64,000 nucleotides of DNA from positions 88,731 through 152,730 of the forward strand of contig NZ_BBJC02000002.1 in the NCBI RefSeq assembly GCF_000739715.2, given 5' to 3'. The position numbers and the translations under genes are program-made. Every line of letters begins with the position of its first letter. The first letter of the stretch is position 1. The stretch comes from Falsirhodobacter sp. alg1. Lineage in GTDB: Bacteria; Pseudomonadota; Alphaproteobacteria; Rhodobacterales; Rhodobacteraceae. Of the stretch, positions 30,434-40,441 are shown piece after piece. The notes under the pieces are model-generated. The model was not told where the DNA came from and searched no databases. It was given only the letters and a program-made list of their open reading frames with translations.

Positions 30434-30937
30434 ATGCTTGATATCGGTTGGAGCGAACTCATCCTCATGGGCGCGGTGGCGCTGATCGTGGTCGGACCAA
30501 AGGATCTGCCGGATATGTTCCGCCAGATCGGCAGGTTCACCGCCAAGGCCAAATCGATGGCCCGTGAATTTTCCAATGCCATGGAGGATGCGGCCAAGGA
30601 ATCCGGCGTACAGGATGTGGCCAAGGATCTGCGCAACGTCACCTCGGCCAAAAGCATGGGACTGGACGCTGTCCGCAATGCGGCCACCAAGTTCGAGACT
30701 TGGGACCCGTTGAAAGGCAGCCGGAACACGCCGCCAAAGGCTGTGGTAGAGGCCGAGGATGTGAAACACAGCGCAGCCGCCGTTTCCGCCACGCCGCGCG
30801 TTCATGAAACGCCGCCAAAGCCCGCACCCGTTGTGCGTGCGCGGCCAGATCCGGTGCGCCGCCGCCCCGTGACCACCCCCGTTGAACAACGGAAAAAGCC
30901 TGTTCGGCGCAAGCCCGCCCCTAAAAAGCCTGAATGA
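30434..30937 (+). CDS. tatB: Sec-independent protein translocase subunit TatB
   Basis: Receptor subunit that works with TatC. The N-terminus [19 protein letters not shown] with a single helix, then the conserved [13 protein letters not shown] hinge and a long amphipathic helix to about residue 75, identify TatB. The C-terminal 90 residues are Pro/Arg-rich and disordered, ending in basic repeats ([13 protein letters not shown]). It starts 14 bases after tatA and overlaps tatC by four bases. Confidence 0.95.
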   Translation: MLDIGWSELILMGAVALIVVGPKDLPDMFRQIGRFTAKAKSMAREFSNAMEDAAKESGVQDVAKDLRNVTSAKSMGLDAVRNAATKFETWDPLKGSRNTPPKAVVEAEDVKHSAAAVSATPRVHETPPKPAPVVRARPDPVRRRPVTTPVEQRKKPVRRKPAPKKPE

Positions 30938-31809
30938 TGACCAGCAACGCCGACGATATCGACGACAGCAGCGCCCCCCTGATCGAGCATCTCAAGGAGC
31001 TGCGAACCCGCATCATGTGGGCTCTGGGTACTTATATCGCGGCAGTTTGCGTGGTTTTTCCGTTCGCAAATTATGTGTTCAACTTCCTGTCCTATCCGGT
31101 CTGCAATGCACTGGCAGGGCGCGGGCAGGATTGCGGACTGGTCATGATCAAGCTGCAGGAAGGCTTTTTCGTTTCCGTAAACATCGCGTTCTTCGGGGGC
31201 CTTGTTCTGGCATTTCCAGTTATCGCCTTCCAGATGTGGCGGTTTGTGGCGCCAGGGTTGTACAAGTCCGAAAAATCGGCGTTTCTGCCGTTTTTGATCG
31301 CCTCTCCGGTCATGTTCTTCATCGGGGCAGCGTTCAGCTATTTCATCGTGCTGCCTATGGCATTCGACTTCTTCCTCAGTTTCCAGCAGGCACAGTCGGC
31401 CCCGGCCACACCTGCGGTGGGGGAGGTTGTGGACCGTGCCGCCCATGCGGGGATCGTGTTTCAGGGATCGGCGCAGGAATATCTGGGCCTGACCATGAAG
31501 TTCATTCTGGCCTTCGGCTTGTGTTTCCAGTTGCCTGTTCTTTTGACCCTTATGGGAAAGGCGGGGCTGATTTCCGCCGCGGCGCTTGTATCGGTCCGGA
31601 AATACGCAATCGTCGCCATTCTGGCGCTTTCGGCCTTTGCCACACCACCGGATATGATGAGTCAGGTCATCCTGTTCTTCGCAGTTTACCCGCTATATGA
31701 AGTTTCGATCTTCCTGATCCGGCGCATCGAAAAGCGTCGGGAGGCAGAACTCAAAGCCGAAGGGCTATGGTTCGAAGAAGATGAGGTAGAGGACTCCAGC
31801 AAGAAATGA
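30934..31809 (+). CDS. tatC: Sec-independent protein translocase subunit TatC
   Basis: Six-helix membrane protein that recognises twin-arginine signal peptides. The family motif [12 protein letters not shown] is near residue 15, the acidic site for signal binding is in the first loops, and the cytoplasmic end is charged ([10 protein letters not shown]). 291 residues is slightly longer than E. coli TatC. It follows tatB (ATGA) and overlaps the DUF815 gene. The Tat substrate at 60923 is in the same window. Confidence 0.96.
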   Translation: MMTSNADDIDDSSAPLIEHLKELRTRIMWALGTYIAAVCVVFPFANYVFNFLSYPVCNALAGRGQDCGLVMIKLQEGFFVSVNIAFFGGLVLAFPVIAFQMWRFVAPGLYKSEKSAFLPFLIASPVMFFIGAAFSYFIVLPMAFDFFLSFQQAQSAPATPAVGEVVDRAAHAGIVFQGSAQEYLGLTMKFILAFGLCFQLPVLLTLMGKAGLISAAALVSVRKYAIVAILALSAFATPPDMMSQVILFFAVYPLYEVSIFLIRRIEKRREAELKAEGLWFEEDEVEDSSKK

Positions 31810-32645
31810 ACGACCCGCTTATCCGTATTGCCGAAGCATTGGAGCGATTGTCTCCCCCACCACCACCAGCGCCGGATATGACAATTGCCCATGCATTCGC
31901 CTGGCAGACCAGCCCGGATCGTCTGGTTCCGGTGGCGGATGTTTCGCGGATAGACTTGGCGCTGTTGATCGGCGTGAACCGTGCCCGTGATATCCTGCTG
32001 GAAAACACGCGTCATTTTGCCAAAGGGTTGCCCGCGAACAACGCATTGCTGTGGGGTTCGCGCGGCATGGGGAAATCCTCGCTGGTGAAGGCGGTACATG
32101 CCCAGATCCTGTCCGAAGGGCTCCCCCTGAAGCTGGTAGAACTTTCGCGGGAAGATCTGCCTACGGTCCAGCGCCTGCTGGCCCATCTGCGGGCTTCCGA
32201 CGAACGGTTCGTTCTGTTCTGCGATGACCTGTCTTTCAGCCATGATGACCAGCATTACAAATCGTTGAAGGCGGTTCTGGACGGAGGCATCGAAGGCCGC
32301 CCGTCGAATGTTATTCTTTATGCCACATCGAACCGTCGACACCTGATGCCGCGGGATATGATCGAGAATGAACGCTCAACCGCCATCTCTCCGTCCGAAG
32401 CCGTAGAGGAAAAGGTTTCCCTTTCGGACCGTTTTGGTCTGTGGCTGGGATTCCATCCGTGTTCGCAGGATGATTACCTGGATATGATACGCGGATATTG
32501 CGCCGCCTATAACGTCATGGTGGCCGAGGACGAGTGGCGGCCCGAAGCGATCGAATGGCAGGCGACACGCGGCGCCCGTTCGGGCCGCGTGGCATGGCAG
32601 TTCTTTACGGACCTTGCCGCACGCAAGAACGTGCGGATCTCCTGA
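31806..32645 (+). CDS. DUF815 family AAA ATPase
   Basis: A predicted P-loop ATPase of 279 residues. Walker A is GSRGMGKSS near residue 82 and Walker B is LFCDDLSF near residue 138; a sensor-type [13 protein letters not shown] follows. This arrangement marks the DUF815 family, which is widespread and not characterised. A proline run (SPPPPPAP) lies near the N-terminus. The ATG overlaps the tatC stop (ATGA), so it is co-translated with the Tat genes; whether it has any role in export is open. Confidence 0.88.
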   Translation: MNDPLIRIAEALERLSPPPPPAPDMTIAHAFAWQTSPDRLVPVADVSRIDLALLIGVNRARDILLENTRHFAKGLPANNALLWGSRGMGKSSLVKAVHAQILSEGLPLKLVELSREDLPTVQRLLAHLRASDERFVLFCDDLSFSHDDQHYKSLKAVLDGGIEGRPSNVILYATSNRRHLMPRDMIENERSTAISPSEAVEEKVSLSDRFGLWLGFHPCSQDDYLDMIRGYCAAYNVMVAEDEWRPEAIEWQATRGARSGRVAWQFFTDLAARKNVRIS

Positions 32646-32653
32646 AAGGGCCG

Positions 32654-33727
32654 TTATTGCAGATAGGGTGCGGGATCGACGCTCTCGAACCCTTTGCGAA
32701 CCTCAAAATGCAAGAAGGCCGGGCTGGCCGCACGCACGGTGGCAATTTTTTGCCCCTTGCTGACAGTAGCACCTTTTTCGACAGCCACATTGTCAATACC
32801 TGCATAAACAGTCAGCAGGTCACCGGCATGGCGCAGCACCAGGATTGGTACCTGATCCGTATCGCGCGTGATGGCGGCAACGGTGCCTGAGGCCGCAGCA
32901 ACAACCGAGGAACCCGCTCCAGCGCCGATATCAATCCCCTCGTTCTTGCCTTTGGCGTAGGGGCGTATGATGCTGCCGCTGGCGGGCATTGCGAATTGTG
33001 CGCCGGATGTGGCGGTTGCAGCAGGTGCTGCCGTTGCGGGTGCCACCGCAGCCGGGGCGGAGGTGGCCGTGGTCGTCTGGGCTGGCGGGGTACCCGCAGC
33101 GGTCGGGATCAACAGAACCTGGCCTTCGCGCAGGGACAGATTGGCATCCAGCCCGTTCCATTCCGCCAGATCCTTGGGGGATACATTGTAGGTCCGCGCA
33201 ATCGAATAGGCCGTTTCACCACGTGTCACCCGATGCTGTGCGGGCTGCGCGCCAGAGGATTGTGTGCTGGCCACGGGAGCCGTGGTGGAATAACCGCCAG
33301 AGTCCAGCGTTGTTGTCTGGATGCCGCCCGTCTGGATGCTGGTGGCCATGGGGGGCATCGTTGCATCCACGTTGTTGACCGGCGAGGCTGTATTCGCGCC
33401 TTGGGGCAGGGCAATTACCTCACCGCCACGAAGCTGGGCATTTGGATCGATCGCGTTGAACTGCGCCAGTTGGGCAGGGTTAACACCAACCCGATTGGCC
33501 AATGTGGTCACTGTATCGCCATTCTGCGCCACGGCCACCTGATAGGTCGGGTAGGTAATGACACCACGTGCATCGGGCTGAGGACGTGCACTGGAGGCAC
33601 TGAGGGCCGCATCGCTCGTGTTCAGATTGGACCGCATATCGAAATCCATGGGCTGGCTACATGCCGCTGTCAGGACAACGCCGGACAGAACACCCAATGT
33701 ACGCAACTTTGGTACCGACAATTTCAT
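32654..33727 (-). CDS. nlpD: NlpD-like lipoprotein: two LysM and a degenerate M23 domain
   Basis: A 357-residue envelope protein. The signal ends in LTAAC with lipid Cys23. LysM 1 spans roughly residues 60-112 (VAQNGDTVTTLANRVGVN), LysM 2 roughly 168-215 (HRVTRGETAYSIARTYNVS), and the C-terminal 110 residues form a LytM/M23 domain. The peptidase ligands are broken: NEGIDIG replaces HxGxD and LHFEVRK lacks the first His of HxH. Such degenerate LytM domains in NlpD/EnvC activate amidases for cell separation and do not cut. The gene order surE-pcm-nlpD is the classical one. AAGGGGG precedes the chosen ATG. Confidence 0.9.
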   Translation of the reverse strand: MKLSVPKLRTLGVLSGVVLTAACSQPMDFDMRSNLNTSDAALSASSARPQPDARGVITYPTYQVAVAQNGDTVTTLANRVGVNPAQLAQFNAIDPNAQLRGGEVIALPQGANTASPVNNVDATMPPMATSIQTGGIQTTTLDSGGYSTTAPVASTQSSGAQPAQHRVTRGETAYSIARTYNVSPKDLAEWNGLDANLSLREGQVLLIPTAAGTPPAQTTTATSAPAAVAPATAAPAATATSGAQFAMPASGSIIRPYAKGKNEGIDIGAGAGSSVVAAASGTVAAITRDTDQVPILVLRHAGDLLTVYAGIDNVAVEKGATVSKGQKIATVRAASPAFLHFEVRKGFESVDPAPYLQ

Positions 33728-33741
33728 ATGACCCCCTTTGA

Positions 33742-34401
33742 TCATTCCGTGGCGACCCCTTCGATCAGAGGGACGAACCGCACCGAGCGTAGTTCTTCAT
33801 ATTCAAAACCGTCTTCGGTTCGAAGAACTTTTATTAATGTTTGTACTGCATCTGTCTGGCCTACCGGCACAACCATGATACCGCCGATTTTCAGCTGCGC
33901 CATAAGGGGGCCGGGCGGGTCTTCGGCCGCAGCCGTAACCAGAATACGGTCGAACGGGGCCTGATCCGGCAGACCATGGCTGCCATCACCGGCAAATGCG
34001 GTGATATTTGACAGGTTCAGACTGCGAAAGGTCTCCTCCGCCTCGCGCACCAGGCGACGATGACGGTCGATCGTATAGACACGGCGGGCAAGCTGGCTGA
34101 GGATTGCGGCCTGATATCCGGAGCCTGTGCCGATCTCCAGAACTCTGTCGCGTGGCGCAATGGCAAGGGCCTGCGTCATCAGGCCGACCACCGACGGTTG
34201 GCTGATGGTCTGGCCGCAGGCAATGGGCAGGGGCGTATCTTCATAGGCCCGTTCGGAAAACAGCCCTTTGACGAATGCCCCGCGATCCACCTTTTCCATT
34301 GCCGTCAGCACGCGCCCGTCTGTCACCCCTCGTGATCGCAAGGAGTAAAGAAAGCGCATCTGGCGCTCGGCCTTATCATGCTCGACAGCGTCGTCATTCA
34401 T
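33742..34401 (-). CDS. pcm: protein-L-isoaspartate O-methyltransferase
   Basis: Repairs isoaspartyl residues in aged proteins, using S-adenosylmethionine. The SAM-binding motif [16 protein letters not shown] is near residue 80, the substrate segment [15 protein letters not shown] comes before it, and [12 protein letters not shown] after it. 219 residues is normal. The ATG overlaps the surE stop (ATGA) and nlpD follows after 14 bases. Confidence 0.95.
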   Translation of the reverse strand: MNDDAVEHDKAERQMRFLYSLRSRGVTDGRVLTAMEKVDRGAFVKGLFSERAYEDTPLPIACGQTISQPSVVGLMTQALAIAPRDRVLEIGTGSGYQAAILSQLARRVYTIDRHRRLVREAEETFRSLNLSNITAFAGDGSHGLPDQAPFDRILVTAAAEDPPGPLMAQLKIGGIMVVPVGQTDAVQTLIKVLRTEDGFEYEELRSVRFVPLIEGVATE

Positions 34402-35180
34402 GCCAGCGCTGCCTCCAGATCCCGAAGACGGTCATGCGCGGTCAGATCACAGCGCATCGGGGTGACCGAGATATATCCTTCAAGGTTCAGGTTTACATCG
34501 CTGCCAGCCATGGCAGGCCCCTGACTGCTACCCTGCACCCATAGAAAGCGTTTACCCGAAGGCGACATATGCGGCTTGGTCGAAAAGGAGGTGTTTTGGC
34601 GAAAACCCTGCGGCGCTGCGCGTGTACCCAAGACATCCTTGGCCGCGACCGGGGGAAAGTTGACGCTGTAGAACAGACGGTAATCAGCCTCGTCCCAAGG
34701 CGCAGTCTCTACAATCGCTCGGACAACGCGGGCCCCGTGGATACGGGCCGTCTCGAAGGGATCATCCAGCACCCGCGTCTGCGGGCCTAGATATTGCGAC
34801 AGCGCAATCGACCGGACACCCTGCAATGCACCTTCGATCGCGGCACCTATCGTGCCGGAATACATCGCATTTTCGCCCGAATTGTTGCCCCGGTTTACGC
34901 CGGACAGGATCAAGTCCGGCTTTTCACCCTGAAAAACCTCATAGATGGCGGCAAGCACGCAATCGGCCGGACTCCCCTCGGCCGCGAACTGACGTTCGCC
35001 CATCTGGGTGAACAACGTCGGATGAGTGTAGCTGATGGCATGCCCCACGCCCGATTGTTCAAATGCGGGGGCAACGGTCCAGACCTCACCGGACGGGCCG
35101 GCAATTTCTGCCGCAATCTCACTCAGGACAGCAAGGCCCGGTGCGTTGATGCCATCGTCGTTCGTGATGAGAATGCGCAT
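34398..35180 (-). CDS. surE: 5'/3'-nucleotidase SurE
   Basis: Metal-dependent nucleoside monophosphatase, a survival protein. The N-terminal metal site [12 protein letters not shown] (Asp8, Asp9) and the later [18 protein letters not shown] segment are the hallmarks. 260 residues is normal. First gene of the leftward surE-pcm-nlpD operon. The start codon is part of a perfect hairpin described separately, which may control its translation. Confidence 0.95.
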   Translation of the reverse strand: MRILITNDDGINAPGLAVLSEIAAEIAGPSGEVWTVAPAFEQSGVGHAISYTHPTLFTQMGERQFAAEGSPADCVLAAIYEVFQGEKPDLILSGVNRGNNSGENAMYSGTIGAAIEGALQGVRSIALSQYLGPQTRVLDDPFETARIHGARVVRAIVETAPWDEADYRLFYSVNFPPVAAKDVLGTRAAPQGFRQNTSFSTKPHMSPSGKRFLWVQGSSQGPAMAGSDVNLNLEGYISVTPMRCDLTAHDRLRDLEAALA

Positions 35181-35203
35181 GGGAAACCTCTCGTTTCCCC
35201 ATG
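35178..35203 (-). promoter_or_regulatory. hairpin enclosing the surE ribosome binding site and start codon
   Basis: Read on the - strand, CAT-G-GGGAAAC, then a five-base loop GAGAG, then GTTTCCC-ATG. The arms pair over 10 bases with one bulged G. The ATG is the surE start, in the stem; the SD-like GAGAGG is the loop plus one stem base. I infer that folding would hide the start codon; this could be a simple thermosensor or autoregulatory site, or chance. Confidence 0.5.
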
Positions 35204-35244
35204 CTTAGACGACACACGCTTGCGCGACAACCCGCGCACTAGGC

Positions 35245-35625
35245 TTAGACCATATGCAGGTCAGCCGTGCCTAATACACGCTCAAGATCCGACAGTGCGA
35301 ACGGTTTACTGAGCAGCGGTGCGTTACCATGTGGCGCTGCAAGGGTGCTTCGGTCATTCGCGGTGGCAAAGATGAATGGAATACCACGTGCATGGAGCCG
35401 GTCAGCAATAGGAAAGGAGACCTGGCCTGCCAGATTGATGTCCAGCACCGCAAAGTCGAAATCATTCCGTTCGATCCGGTCCAGCCCCTGATCCAGACGT
35501 CGTGCGATGTCGACGACCTCCACACCCAGCTCTCGCAGGTAATCCTCGATCAACATGGCGACCAGAAACTCATCCTCGACAACCAAGGCTCTGCGCACCG
35601 GCAAGCCGATTGGGGCGTGTATCAT
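35245..35625 (-). CDS. stand-alone response regulator receiver protein
   Basis: A single receiver domain of 126 residues with no output domain. The acidic pair is in ALVVEDEFLVAMLIEDYL, the phospho-acceptor Asp in FAVLDINLAG, the conserved Thr/Ser region in FIFATANDRS and the Lys in LLSKPFALSD. These are all the residues needed for phosphorylation. I chose the ATG at 35625 because GGAGAGA precedes it; the frame extends upstream to 35697 without a better site. There is no histidine kinase nearby. FixJ/CheY-like proteins of this kind often serve general-stress relays in alphaproteobacteria, but that is not shown here. Confidence 0.85.
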   Translation of the reverse strand: MIHAPIGLPVRRALVVEDEFLVAMLIEDYLRELGVEVVDIARRLDQGLDRIERNDFDFAVLDINLAGQVSFPIADRLHARGIPFIFATANDRSTLAAPHGNAPLLSKPFALSDLERVLGTADLHMV

Positions 35626-35782
35626 CTGGTTCTCTCCACTCGCTGTCACATCGACGCCTGAAATGGCGTCAGCGGGACCCGTCCTCATTCTGCCCAACGA
35701 CCGATTTGCATCTGATTAACACCGCCGGATCATTTCGTATCGCATGAACGCCCAAGGCCATGGATGGTTCCCACAAGAATTA

Positions 35783-35795
35783 TTGCCCAAGGCAA
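35783..35795. promoter_or_regulatory. short inverted repeat upstream of the PaoABC-like operon
   Basis: TTGCC-CAA-GGCAA is a 5-bp inverted repeat in an otherwise featureless 197-base leader (35698-35894). It has the spacing of a small operator (T-N11-A type). A second, shorter CCCAAGG copy lies about 35 bases upstream (from 35752). No regulator gene is next to it. Low confidence. Confidence 0.25.
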
Positions 35796-35894
35796 ATAAG
35801 AGGCTTTTCGCCTGCGGGTGCAGCCCTAAATGCCTCATATATCAAATGCCAGACAAGCGCAGGTGACCCTGCCACCCCCGCGAGGAGTCCAGCC

Positions 35895-36422
35895 ATGACC
35901 GATACGACCCGATCCAGATCCTCTGTCACCATGACGGTGAACGGAACAGAACAGCAGCTTGATATCGACAACCGCGTCACCCTTCTGGATGCCCTGCGTG
36001 AGCATCTGAAGCTGACCGGAACCAAAAAGGGCTGTGACCACGGTCAATGCGGTGCCTGTACGGTCATGGTAAACGGACGGCGGGTAAACTCCTGCCTGTC
36101 GTTGGCGGTCATGCACCAGGGGGATGAGGTGACGACGGTCGAGGGCCTAGGCTCTCCCGAAGATCTGCATCCCATGCAGGCGGCGTTCATCGAACATGAC
36201 GGGTACCAGTGCGGCTATTGTACACCGGGCCAGATCTGTTCGGCGAAATCGGTTCTGGAGGAAATACGGGCGGGTATCCCAAGCCACGTTACCCGTGACC
36301 TGGCGAACGTCGTGATGAATGATGACGAACTGCGTGAACGGATGAGCGGAAATATCTGCCGCTGCGGGGCATATGCCAATATTCTTGCCGCGATGAAGCA
36401 GGTTGCGGAGGAAACGGCATGA
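35895..36422 (+). CDS. molybdo-flavoenzyme iron-sulfur subunit (PaoA/XdhA-like)
   Basis: Small subunit of a xanthine-oxidase family enzyme, with two [2Fe-2S] clusters. The plant-type ferredoxin ligands are in [16 protein letters not shown] and the second cluster in [12 protein letters not shown] plus [11 protein letters not shown]. With the ATG at 35895 (GAGGAG at 35882-35887) it has 175 residues. E. coli PaoA carries a twin-arginine signal; none is seen here, even in the longer frame from 35760. The enzyme is thus probably cytoplasmic. Overlaps the FAD subunit gene by four bases. Confidence 0.9.
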   Translation: MTDTTRSRSSVTMTVNGTEQQLDIDNRVTLLDALREHLKLTGTKKGCDHGQCGACTVMVNGRRVNSCLSLAVMHQGDEVTTVEGLGSPEDLHPMQAAFIEHDGYQCGYCTPGQICSAKSVLEEIRAGIPSHVTRDLANVVMNDDELRERMSGNICRCGAYANILAAMKQVAEETA

Positions 36423-37369
36423 AATCCTTCAGCTACGAACGCGTCGCAACAGCCGCCGAAGCTGCCAGTGCGCTCGGCCGAACCAAAGGGGCCAAAATCA
36501 TTGCCGGGGGGACGAATCTTCTGGACCTGATGAAGCTGGGCATAGAGGCCCCGGACCATCTGGTGGATGTCAACGGCCTAGGCCTGGACAAGATCGAGGA
36601 AACTGCCGAGGGCGGGCTGCGCATCGGCACCCTTGTCCGCAATACGGATATGGCCGCCGATGCGCGGATCCGGGCGGATTATCCGCTGTTGACACGTGCA
36701 GTGCTGGCAGGGGCCTCGGGTCAGTTGCGCAACAAGGCGACAACGGGCGGCAATCTGCTGCAACGGACGCGTTGCCCCTATTTCTATGACACTGCAATGC
36801 CCTGCAACAAGCGCAAGCCAGGGTCCGGCTGTGCGGCCCTCTCGGGGGCGAGCCGGCAATTGGCGGTGATCGGGGGCAGCGAGGCCTGCATCGCCACCTA
36901 TCCGGGTGATATGGCTGTGGCCATGCGGGCGCTGGACGCAGCCGTAGAAACCGTGAGGGCAGATGGAACCACCCGCTCCATTCCTCTGGATCAGTTCTAC
37001 CATCTGCCCGGAACCTCTCCGGATGTAGAGAACGACCTTGCTGCGGATGAATTGATCACCCACGTCACGTTGCCCGCACCTGTGGGCGGAGAGCAGACGT
37101 ATACGAAAATCCGGGATCGTGCCTCCTATGCCTTTGCATTGGTGTCTGTTGCCGTGATCCGGCATTCAGACGGTAGCGGTCGCGTCGCATTCGGAGGAAT
37201 GGCCCCCAAGCCTTGGCGTGCCGAGGAGGCCGATGCCGCGATGGCCAAAGGGGCAGAGGCCGTAACCGAAATTGCCTTTGCCGGTGCCAATCCGACCGAA
37301 GACAATGCGTTCAAACTGCCACTTGCCCAACGTGCACTGGCAAAAATCCTGCATGGAAAGGGGGAGTAA
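36419..37369 (+). CDS. molybdo-flavoenzyme FAD subunit (PaoB-like)
   Basis: Medium subunit of the xanthine-oxidase family, 316 residues. The FAD-binding [16 protein letters not shown] segment is near residue 26 and [14 protein letters not shown] near residue 115. The Cys-rich insert [18 protein letters not shown] resembles the region that binds a [4Fe-4S] cluster in E. coli PaoB, which is unusual for the family. Located between the FeS and Mo subunits. Substrate is most likely an aldehyde by analogy with PaoABC, but xanthine-type substrates are not excluded. Confidence 0.88.
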   Translation: MKSFSYERVATAAEAASALGRTKGAKIIAGGTNLLDLMKLGIEAPDHLVDVNGLGLDKIEETAEGGLRIGTLVRNTDMAADARIRADYPLLTRAVLAGASGQLRNKATTGGNLLQRTRCPYFYDTAMPCNKRKPGSGCAALSGASRQLAVIGGSEACIATYPGDMAVAMRALDAAVETVRADGTTRSIPLDQFYHLPGTSPDVENDLAADELITHVTLPAPVGGEQTYTKIRDRASYAFALVSVAVIRHSDGSGRVAFGGMAPKPWRAEEADAAMAKGAEAVTEIAFAGANPTEDNAFKLPLAQRALAKILHGKGE

Positions 37370-37373
37370 TCCG

Positions 37374-39557
37374 ATGAAATTCGATCATCCCGCCACCGAT
37401 GGCCCCGCTGACCGCCAGAACGTTCTGGGCAAACCCCACAAACGGATTGAGGGGCCGCTAAAGGTCACCGGTCGTGCGCCATATGCCTATGAACGCCACG
37501 ATGTGGCCCCGAACCAGCTTGTTGGCTATCCGCTTGGGGCCGGTATTGCCAAAGGTCGGATTGTTGCCATGGATCTGGAGGCGGCCAAGGCTGCTCCCGG
37601 TGTTGTCGATATCCTTTCCACGCTGGATATGGAAACGCTGCCGGTTGCCGCAACAAATGTTGCCCCGCTGTTTGGCGGGGATGAGGTGCGGCATTACCAT
37701 CAGGCCATCGCCCTTGTCATTGCCGAAACCTTTGAGCAGGCGCGCGCAGCAGCCCAGATGATCCGTGTGGAATATGCGGAGACCGTCGGTCGCTTCGATA
37801 TGGCCACTGCCGATACGGAAGACGCGGATATTCCCAATATCGGTGATTTCGATACGGCTTTTGCCGAGGCCGAGGTCACGTCCGATCACACCTATACCAC
37901 ACCTGCGCAAAGCCATGCCATGATGGAGCCCCATGCCAGCATCGCACAGTGGCAGGGGGAAAAGCTGGTTGTCTGGACCTCTAACCAGATGATCAACTGG
38001 GCAAAGAAGGCTCTGGTCACCACGCTTTCGCTGGACCCTGAAAACGTACGGGTGGATTCGCCCTATATCGGCGGCGGTTTTGGCAGCAAGCTGTTCTTGC
38101 GGTCCGATGCCGTCATGGCCGCCCTGGCAGCAAAGAAGGTGGGGCAAGCCGTAAAGGTCAGCCTGCCGCGTCCCTTCATCTTCAACAATACGACGCACCG
38201 CTCTGCCACCGTGCAGCGCATCCGTATCGGCATGGCAAAGGACGGGCGGATCAAGGCCATCAGCCATGAAAACCTGTCGGGAACCCTGCCCGGCGGCGCA
38301 GGCGAGGACGCTACAAACCAGACGCGATATTTCTATGCCGGAGATCACCGCAAGTTCCTGAACAGGATTGCGACCATGGATTTGCCCGAGTCAAACGCCA
38401 TGCGCGCACCGGGTGAGGCGTCTGGCCTCATGGCGCTTGAAATTGCTATGGATGAAGCGGCCGAGGCTGCCGGTATCGATCCGGTGCGGTTCCGCATCAT
38501 CAATGACACGCAGGTGGATCCGGAAAACCCCGAACGCCGCTTTTCGCAACGTCATTTCATCGAATGTCTGGAACGTGGCGCCGCCGAGTTCGGCTGGGCG
38601 CCCACAGCACCTGCAATGCGGCGCGAAGGGCGCTGGCTGGTCGGGCAGGGCGTTGCGGGCGGATATCGCGGATCACCCGTCATGCCATCGGGCGCTCGGG
38701 TGCGTCTGCAACCCGATGGCCGCCTGATCGTGGAAACCGATATGACCGACATCGGCACCGGTAGCTATACCGTGTTGGGCCAGACTGCCGCCGAAATGCT
38801 GGGGCTTTCACTGGACAAGATCGAGGTCCTTCTCGGAGACTCGGCATTTCCCGTATCGGCGGGGTCGGGCGGGCAGTGGGGGGCAACATCCTCTACGGGA
38901 GGTGTCTATGCCGCCTGCATGGCGCTGCGTGAGCAGATCTCCAAGCAGATCGGGGCTGATGCCGATACGGTCGATTTCCGTGACGGGCTGGTCACCGCAG
39001 GCAACCGCACGATGACCCTGTCGGAGATTGCCGCGGGCAAGGAAATCATTGCCGAAGACAAGATGGAATTCGGCGAGTTTCGCAAGGAAGCCTATGAAGT
39101 TGCGACCTTCGCCTCTCATTTCGTGGAGGTGGCGGTGGATGCCTATACCGGCGAGGTCCGGCTGCGAAGGATGCTGGCCGTCTGTGATGCGGGACGCATC
39201 CTGAACCCGATCACGGCACGTAGTCAGGTGATCGGCGCCATGACAATGGGGGTCGGGGCCGCATTGATGGAACATATGGAACTGGACGCGACACGCGGCT
39301 TCTTCGCGAACCATGACCTTGCAGGGTATGAGGTGCCGGTTCACGCGGACATTCCGGATCAGGAGGTGATTTTCCTTGATACCGCGGATGCCGCATCATC
39401 CCCGCTAAAGGCAAAGGGCGTGGGGGAATTGGGTCTGTGCGGCGTTGCAGCGGCAATTGCCAATGCGGTGTATAATGCCACCGGCGTCCGTGTTCGTGAT
39501 TATCCTGTAACTCTGGATAAAGTCATCGATCGCCTGCCCATGCCCGATGCCGGATGA
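37374..39557 (+). CDS. molybdo-flavoenzyme molybdenum-binding subunit (PaoC-like)
   Basis: Large subunit that holds the molybdenum cofactor and active site, 727 residues. The start MKFDHPATDGPADRQ has a GGGGGAG site just upstream. The cofactor-binding stretches are in YIGGGFGSKL and GGQWGATSSTGG; the catalytic Glu is Glu685 in KAKGVGELGL. The closest type I can recognise is E. coli PaoC (periplasmic aldehyde oxidoreductase), which uses molybdopterin cytosine dinucleotide. No signal peptide is present. Confidence 0.9.
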   Translation: MKFDHPATDGPADRQNVLGKPHKRIEGPLKVTGRAPYAYERHDVAPNQLVGYPLGAGIAKGRIVAMDLEAAKAAPGVVDILSTLDMETLPVAATNVAPLFGGDEVRHYHQAIALVIAETFEQARAAAQMIRVEYAETVGRFDMATADTEDADIPNIGDFDTAFAEAEVTSDHTYTTPAQSHAMMEPHASIAQWQGEKLVVWTSNQMINWAKKALVTTLSLDPENVRVDSPYIGGGFGSKLFLRSDAVMAALAAKKVGQAVKVSLPRPFIFNNTTHRSATVQRIRIGMAKDGRIKAISHENLSGTLPGGAGEDATNQTRYFYAGDHRKFLNRIATMDLPESNAMRAPGEASGLMALEIAMDEAAEAAGIDPVRFRIINDTQVDPENPERRFSQRHFIECLERGAAEFGWAPTAPAMRREGRWLVGQGVAGGYRGSPVMPSGARVRLQPDGRLIVETDMTDIGTGSYTVLGQTAAEMLGLSLDKIEVLLGDSAFPVSAGSGGQWGATSSTGGVYAACMALREQISKQIGADADTVDFRDGLVTAGNRTMTLSEIAAGKEIIAEDKMEFGEFRKEAYEVATFASHFVEVAVDAYTGEVRLRRMLAVCDAGRILNPITARSQVIGAMTMGVGAALMEHMELDATRGFFANHDLAGYEVPVHADIPDQEVIFLDTADAASSPLKAKGVGELGLCGVAAAIANAVYNATGVRVRDYPVTLDKVIDRLPMPDAG

Positions 39558-40441
39558 ACACCCGTTTTACAGCGGGCGTCGTTACTGTCGCCCAAGATGA
39601 TTTTCCGATAGTGGCCCTTGCCAAAGGCGGGGCCGCTTTGGCCGTGATTGTCGGGATCGAGGGGACATCCTATCGCCCCCTGGGTGCGGCAATGGCAGTC
39701 GAGGCGGATGGACGTCGTACCGGCTCGCTTTCGTCCGGGTGCATTGATGGGGATGTTGCAGTGCATGCCCTTGCCGCCATGGCCGAAAACACGGTCCAGG
39801 TGCTCAGGTATGGGGCGGGATCACCGTTTCCGGATCTGCAATTGCCGTGCGGGGGTGGTCTGGATATTGCCATTATTCCCGCGCCGGATATGGCATCATT
39901 GCATAAAGTGGCAGATATTCTGAAGCAGCGAGAACCGGCGGATTTTATCTTACCGGACGCGGCTGGCGGATTGGCCCTTCGCATCGTTCCCGAATTGCGG
40001 TTCCTGGTGTTCGGCAAAGGGCCGGAGGCTGCCACCTTTGCGAACCTCGCCGATGCTGCCGGTTATTCAGTCAACTTGTTTTCACCGGATGCGGATATGG
40101 ATGTGCCGTCTCGCCTGACACCTCGGGGGCTGAAACGGGCAGCTTGGCCCGAAGGTGTCCCGATCGATGACAGGACGGCGGTTCTGCTTTTTTTCCATGA
40201 CCATGAATGGGAACCTGCCATTCTGGCACATGCCCTGTCATCACCGGCATTTTACATCGGGGCACAAGGAAGCTATGCTGCGCGTGAAAATCGGCGCATT
40301 GCCCTTATGGAAATTGGACTGTCGCAACAGCAGCTTGTACGGCTTGCCGATCCGTTCGGCATGATCCCCTCGGCGCGGGACCCGAGAACTCTGGCGGTCA
40401 GCGTCCTTGCGGATGTGTTGTCCAAAGCGCGCGAAGCATGA
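39554..40441 (+). CDS. XdhC/PaoD-type molybdoenzyme maturation factor
   Basis: Chaperone that binds the molybdenum cofactor and promotes its insertion and sulfuration in the enzyme coded upstream. It has an N-terminal XdhC/CoxI domain (LAVIVGIEGTSYRPLGAAM, SLSSGCIDGDVAVHA) and a C-terminal Rossmann-like domain (FVFGKGPEAATFANLADAA is approximate; LVFGKGPEAA seen, and YIGAQGSYAARENRR). 295 residues. Its ATG overlaps the paoC-like stop (ATGA) and its stop overlaps the next gene. Confidence 0.9.
   Translation: MNTRFTAGVVTVAQDDFPIVALAKGGAALAVIVGIEGTSYRPLGAAMAVEADGRRTGSLSSGCIDGDVAVHALAAMAENTVQVLRYGAGSPFPDLQLPCGGGLDIAIIPAPDMASLHKVADILKQREPADFILPDAAGGLALRIVPELRFLVFGKGPEAATFANLADAAGYSVNLFSPDADMDVPSRLTPRGLKRAAWPEGVPIDDRTAVLLFFHDHEWEPAILAHALSSPAFYIGAQGSYAARENRRIALMEIGLSQQQLVRLADPFGMIPSARDPRTLAVSVLADVLSKAREA

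Noticed and set aside
32944-33600. Ala/Thr-rich repeat-like coding stretch in the nlpD-like gene as possible tandem repeat
   Set aside because: It is a low-complexity linker between LysM and LytM domains with no regular unit.
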